64,000 nt of DNA from Oleiagrimonas sp963747595 (GTDB lineage: Bacteria; Pseudomonadota; Gammaproteobacteria; Xanthomonadales; Rhodanobacteraceae), in the NCBI GenBank assembly GCA_963747595.1, contig CAVVFO010000002.1, positions 558,001 to 622,000 on the forward strand, in the 5' to 3' direction. Under the pieces are notes generated by a model that had not been told where the DNA came from, ran no database searches, and saw only the letters and a program-made list of their open reading frames with translations. Positions 60,959 through 64,000 of the stretch are shown one piece after another. Every line of letters starts with the position of its first letter. Position 1 is the stretch's first letter. The position numbers and the translations under genes are program-made.

Positions 60959-62425
60959 ATGTCCATGCTGCAGCAGCTGTTCTCCCGCAAGACCAATTTC
61001 GCCGACGACGACAATGTGCAGGATGGCCCCGGGTTGCGCCGCACGCTGGGCCCGTGGGGCATTACCGCGCTGGGGATCGGCGCGGTGATCGGTACCGGCA
61101 TTTTCGTGGTCACCGGTACCGCCGCGGCCGAGCACGCGGGCCCGGCGGTGCTGATCTCGTTCGTCCTGGCGGCCATCTGCAGCGGCTTCACTGCGCTGTG
61201 TTATGCCGAGTTCGCCACGCTGATCCCGATTTCCGGCAGCTCCTATTCCTATGCCTACGCCACGCTGGGCGAGGTCATCGCCTGGTTCATCGGCTGGAAC
61301 ATGGTGCTGGAATACGGCATCTCCGCTTCCGCCGTGGCGGCCAGCTGGACCGGCTATTTCACCAGCTTGCTGGACAGCGTCGGGCTGCACATTCCAAAAA
61401 TGCTCAGCGGCGCGCCACTGGCGTTCACCGATGGTGCGCTGGTGACCACGGGCAACCTGTTCAATCTCCCGGCGGTGGCCATCGTGCTGGCGCTGACCTG
61501 GCTGTGCTACGTCGGCATCCGCGAGTCCTCCGGCCTGAACGCTTTCATGGTGGTGTTGAAGGTGGGGCTGATCCTGCTGATCATCGCCGCCGGCGTGCAT
61601 TACGTCTCGGCTGAAAACTGGCATCCCTTCATCCCCAAGGAGGTGAAGCCTGGCAAGTACGGCTGGTCCGGCATCATGCGCGGCGCGGCCATGGTGTTCT
61701 TCGCCTACATCGGCTTCGAGGCGACCTCCACGGCGGCGCAGGAATGCAAGAACCCGCAGCGCGATCTGCCGTTCGGCATTCTGGTCTCGCTGGTGATCTG
61801 CACTGTGCTGTACCTGGCCATGGCCGCGGTCATGACCGGGCTGGTGCCCTACTTCGACCTGAACACGCCTGATCCGGTGGTCACGGCGATCGCTGCCTAT
61901 CCGGCACTGAACTGGCTGCGCCCGGTGGTCGAGGTGGGCGCGCTGATCGGCCTGTCGTCGGTGATCCTGGTAATGATCATCGCGCAACCGCGCATTTTCA
62001 TGATCATGGCGCGCGACGGGTTGATGCCGAAGATCTTCGCCAAGGTGCATCCGCGCCACCGCACGCCGCACGTCAATACGCTTATCACCGGATTTGCCAT
62101 CGCCGTGCTGGCCGCCATCTTTCCGCTGGACCTGCTGGCCAACCTCACCTCCATGGGGACGCTGATCGCCTTCACTGCCGTGTGCATCGGCGTGTTGATC
62201 CTGCGCTATACCGCGCCCGACCTGCCACGCTCGTTCCGCGTGCCGTGGGCACATGGGGTCTGTATCGCCGGAGTACTCAGCTGCCTGGCACTGCTGGCGG
62301 CCATGAACTGGTTCAACTGGCTGTTGATGGGCGCCTGGACCGTGGTCGGCCTGCTGATCTACTTCCTGTATGGCTATCACCACAGTCATCTGCGCCGCGA
62401 CACGGCTGCCACCAGATCAACATGA
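60959..62425 (+). CDS. APC-family amino-acid permease 2 (tandem paralogue)
   Basis: A 488-residue permease clearly paralogous to its upstream neighbour over the whole length: GIGAVIGTGIFVVTGTAAAEHAGPA in helix 1, VFFAYIGFEATSTAAQECKNPQRDLPFGI in helix 6, and QPRIFMIMARDGLMPKIF. It starts at ATG 60959 (a second ATG two codons on) with a weak ribosome site, so translation may depend on the upstream gene. The pair looks like an old tandem duplication now diverged in specificity. Confidence 0.92.
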   Translation: MSMLQQLFSRKTNFADDDNVQDGPGLRRTLGPWGITALGIGAVIGTGIFVVTGTAAAEHAGPAVLISFVLAAICSGFTALCYAEFATLIPISGSSYSYAYATLGEVIAWFIGWNMVLEYGISASAVAASWTGYFTSLLDSVGLHIPKMLSGAPLAFTDGALVTTGNLFNLPAVAIVLALTWLCYVGIRESSGLNAFMVVLKVGLILLIIAAGVHYVSAENWHPFIPKEVKPGKYGWSGIMRGAAMVFFAYIGFEATSTAAQECKNPQRDLPFGILVSLVICTVLYLAMAAVMTGLVPYFDLNTPDPVVTAIAAYPALNWLRPVVEVGALIGLSSVILVMIIAQPRIFMIMARDGLMPKIFAKVHPRHRTPHVNTLITGFAIAVLAAIFPLDLLANLTSMGTLIAFTAVCIGVLILRYTAPDLPRSFRVPWAHGVCIAGVLSCLALLAAMNWFNWLLMGAWTVVGLLIYFLYGYHHSHLRRDTAATRST

Positions 62426-62571
62426 TGCTGCCCGGGCGGGCGTCGATCTTTTAGAGAAAAATTCTCGAAAGTTTCCACATCCCATTGAAATAAAAGAATA
62501 TGTATGTGGCCACCTCCAACCTGTCCGCTGTCCGTTGGCTCCAGCCACCGCATCGGGAGTAGAATCTCCGC

Positions 62572-62723
62572 CTCCGCAGGTTGATCACTTGGCAGTGGAC
62601 CGGCGGATCAGCCGTCCGGTGCACCGGATCGAGTCAGCTCCTCGGATTCGGTGCCCCGGGCGGCCCCCTTCGATCACCGAAATGCGTTGGGGAAAAAAAA
62701 CCGGCATGCAGCCGGTTTTTTTT
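62572..62723 (+). ncRNA. Candidate small RNA ending in a strong terminator
   Basis: Lies in the 318-nt gap between permease 2 and the HiPIP. TTGGCT (62535-62540), a 19-bp spacer and TAGAAT (62560-62565) could start a transcript near 62572. Downstream are a CGGC/GCCG hairpin with GGA in its loop (62601-62614), a perfect 14-bp palindrome (62615-62628), a TTCGGTG/CACCGAA stem (62647-62653 with 62675-62681) and the terminator. Five GGA triplets occur. No match to 6S, SRP or tmRNA hallmarks was seen. It could instead be the permease 3' untranslated region. Confidence 0.4.
62693..62723. terminator. Bidirectional rho-independent terminator
   Basis: Eight A, CCGGC, loop ATGCA, GCCGG, eight T. Symmetric tracts allow use on both strands, ending the permease (or small RNA) transcript from the left and the HiPIP transcript from the right. 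Confidence 0.92.
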
Positions 62724-62743
62724 GTCCGCTGAAAAATATGCGA

Positions 62744-63082
62744 TCAACCACTCTTGGGCTGGTGCGAAATGCACCACCCCTTGGCGTTGACCGCCTTGCC
62801 CGGAAACAGCTGGCAAGGCCCGTACGCTGCGCCGGGCTTGCCCTGGTAGAACGTGCAATTGGAGCAGTTGGCGCCTTTCTTGTGTTTGGGATTGCTGGTC
62901 TTGCTGGCATCTTCCGTGTATTGCAGCGCATGCGCGGTCGGATCGGATGGTTTCAGGTGGGGCAGCCCTGCGGCACGCGCATACCGCGGCATCAGGCTGA
63001 ATGCCGCGCCGGCGACAGCAGTGCCTGCTGCCAGCTTGATGAATCGACGCCGTGACTGATCGTTGTTCTCGTTGTGCGACAT
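62744..63082 (-). CDS. High-potential iron-sulfur protein (HiPIP), Tat-exported
   Basis: A periplasmic electron carrier with one 4Fe-4S cluster. There are 112 residues. The N-terminus carries a twin-arginine signal (SRRRFIKLAAGTAVAGA), with cleavage near ARA-AG. Cluster ligands are Cys73, Cys76, Cys90 and Cys104, the standard spacing, followed by the short C-terminus. GGAGG lies eight bases before ATG 63082. HiPIPs often feed terminal oxidases or accept electrons from cytochrome c systems, so a link with the TsdA/TsdB genes is possible but not shown. Confidence 0.93.
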   Translation of the reverse strand: MSHNENNDQSRRRFIKLAAGTAVAGAAFSLMPRYARAAGLPHLKPSDPTAHALQYTEDASKTSNPKHKKGANCSNCTFYQGKPGAAYGPCQLFPGKAVNAKGWCISHQPKSG

Positions 63083-63198
63083 AGGTTGAACCTCCGTCTG
63101 TGACGTGCCTGCGAACCGATGCGGCCATGCCGCCCTCGGCAACCGAATCACCTGCAACTTGCGGAATCGTACACCGGATGAATGCACCACGTCTCGCC

Positions 63199-63235
63199 GT
63201 GCGACGCCGGCACGACGTCGCACCGCTGCTATCAT
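63199..63235 (+). promoter_or_regulatory. Inverted repeat and -10-like box upstream of mtnB
   Basis: GTGCGACG (63199-63206) and CGTCGCAC (63216-63223) form a perfect 8-bp inverted repeat with a 9-nt spacer, directly before TATCAT (63230-63235), 30 nt upstream of mtnB. There is no good -35 box, and the repeat would cover that region. It could be an operator or an mRNA-irrelevant palindrome. Confidence 0.35.
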
Positions 63236-63264
63236 CGACCCTTGCCCATCACCCATGAGCCGAG

Positions 63265-63903
63265 ATGTCGCTCGAACACATGACCCGCGACCGGCTGGCC
63301 GCCTGTACCGACGGCCTTGCCGAAACGGCCCGCGAACTGGCGGCACTGGGCTGGACCCCTGCCACCAGCAGCAATTTTTCCATGCGCCTGGACGAGGAGC
63401 ATGCGCTGATCACCGTCTCCGGACGTGACAAGGGGCGCCTGTGCCGCGATGACGTGATGGTGATCGATCTTGAGTCCCGTCCGGTGGATTCGCAGCTGCG
63501 GCCCTCGGCCGAGACACCGTTGCATACGCAGGTCTATCGGCGCTTTGCCGATGCCCAGGCCGTGCTGCATACGCATTCGCGCACGCAGAGCGTGGCCTCG
63601 CGGCTGTTCGCGTCTGCCGGAGTGGTGCGGCTGCAAGGGTGGGAGCTGCAAAAAGCCATTGCAGGCCATGCCACGCATGAAACCGTGCTGGACGTGCCCG
63701 TGTTCCCCAATACCCAGCAGATGCCCGAACTGGTGGCACGCGTCGATGCATGGCTGGATGGCGGTCAGCCGTTGTACGCCTACCTCATCGACGGCCACGG
63801 CATCTACACGTGGGGCCGGTCGCTGGACGAAGCCAAGCGCCACCTGGAAGCGCTGGATTTCCTGCTGGCATGCGAACTCGACCTGAGGAGACTTTCCCCA
63901 TGA
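63265..63903 (+). CDS. mtnB: Methylthioribulose-1-phosphate dehydratase
   Basis: Methionine salvage enzyme that dehydrates 5-methylthioribulose-1-phosphate; class II aldolase fold with zinc. It has 212 residues. The N-terminal TPATSSNFSMRL, catalytic Glu83 (PSAETPLHTQVYR), zinc ligands His102 and His104 (LHTHSRTQS) and the third His in IDGHGIYTWG are in place. It overlaps mtnD by four bases (ATGA). Confidence 0.95.
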   Translation: MSLEHMTRDRLAACTDGLAETARELAALGWTPATSSNFSMRLDEEHALITVSGRDKGRLCRDDVMVIDLESRPVDSQLRPSAETPLHTQVYRRFADAQAVLHTHSRTQSVASRLFASAGVVRLQGWELQKAIAGHATHETVLDVPVFPNTQQMPELVARVDAWLDGGQPLYAYLIDGHGIYTWGRSLDEAKRHLEALDFLLACELDLRRLSP

Positions 63904-64000
63904 GCCGCTTGCGCATTTTCCATGAACACGATGGCCGACATGTGCTGCTCGCCACCGACGATCATGCGCGCATGGCCAGCGAGCTGCGTGCCGTGGGTAT
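63900..64000 (+). CDS. mtnD: Acireductone dioxygenase, 5' end only
   Basis: Next enzyme but one in methionine salvage (cupin metalloenzyme). Only about 33 residues are visible before the window ends (MSRLRIFHEHDGRHVLLATD). The identification rests on this N-terminus, the mtnB neighbour and the ATGA overlap. Confidence 0.75.
   Translation, partial: MSRLRIFHEHDGRHVLLATDDHARMASELRAVG

Noticed and set aside
62572..62723. Considered as 6S RNA, SRP RNA or tmRNA.
   Set aside because: There is no GGAAGCAGCC-type SRP loop, no tRNA-like ends with a tag frame, and no 6S-like long closing stem with a central bubble.

Overview
The window is GC-rich, densely packed gammaproteobacterial chromosome. Three conserved blocks point to the Xanthomonadales (Lysobacterales), most likely Rhodanobacteraceae: initiator tRNA-rimP-nusA-infB-rbfA-truB, tpiA-secG-tRNA-Leu-nuoA to nuoN, and comEC-exbB-exbD-msbA-lpxK. 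The family placement is inference from gene order and protein character; no marker gene was searched. No phage, insertion sequence, integron or CRISPR array was seen.

Layout. 1-2146: 3' part of rne (+), ending at a bidirectional UUCG terminator against truB. 2220-8960: the translation/transcription-factor operon (-), headed by its own initiator tRNA with a good sigma70 promoter. 9054-25413: the complete 14-gene NADH dehydrogenase I operon (-), preceded by tRNA-Leu(GAG), secG and tpiA. 25541-33690: a short-chain dehydrogenase, a VIT1/CCC1-type transporter, a 2-oxoglutarate oxygenase, glmM-folP-orn (-), then sbcB-cupin-DUF2461 (+). 33759-37102: a four-gene exported cassette (+): DsrE-like protein, ModA-like binding protein, dihaem cytochrome c4 (TsdB-like) and thiosulfate dehydrogenase TsdA. 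37165-47511: epmA, ligA, nhaD, a photolyase, then lpxK, msbA, exbD and exbB. 47781-53018: comEC, lolD-lolC/E and sdhE-ygfX. 53097-59245: a family 92 glycoside hydrolase, a doubtful small gene, a predicted methanethiol S-methyltransferase divergent from an AraC regulator, a YbiI-type zinc-finger protein and a NUDIX protein. 59461-64000: two tandem amino-acid permeases, a candidate small RNA, a HiPIP, and the start of the methionine salvage genes mtnB-mtnD.

How the genes fit together. Most of the window is housekeeping: respiratory complex I, envelope biogenesis (LpxK, MsbA, LolCD, SecG, GlmM), translation and repair. The accessory interest is sulfur and electron transfer. A TsdA with all expected haem ligands, including the cysteine ligand of haem 1, sits with a cytochrome c4, an exported DsrE-like protein and a solute-binding protein that has no visible transporter. 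A HiPIP, an MddA-like methyltransferase and methylthioribose salvage genes lie nearby.

The least explained structures are non-coding. One is a 127-130-nt interspersed element present twice (47642-47768 and 58535-58664), whose two hairpins show compensatory base changes. The other is a structured, terminator-ended region at 62572-62723 that may be a small RNA.
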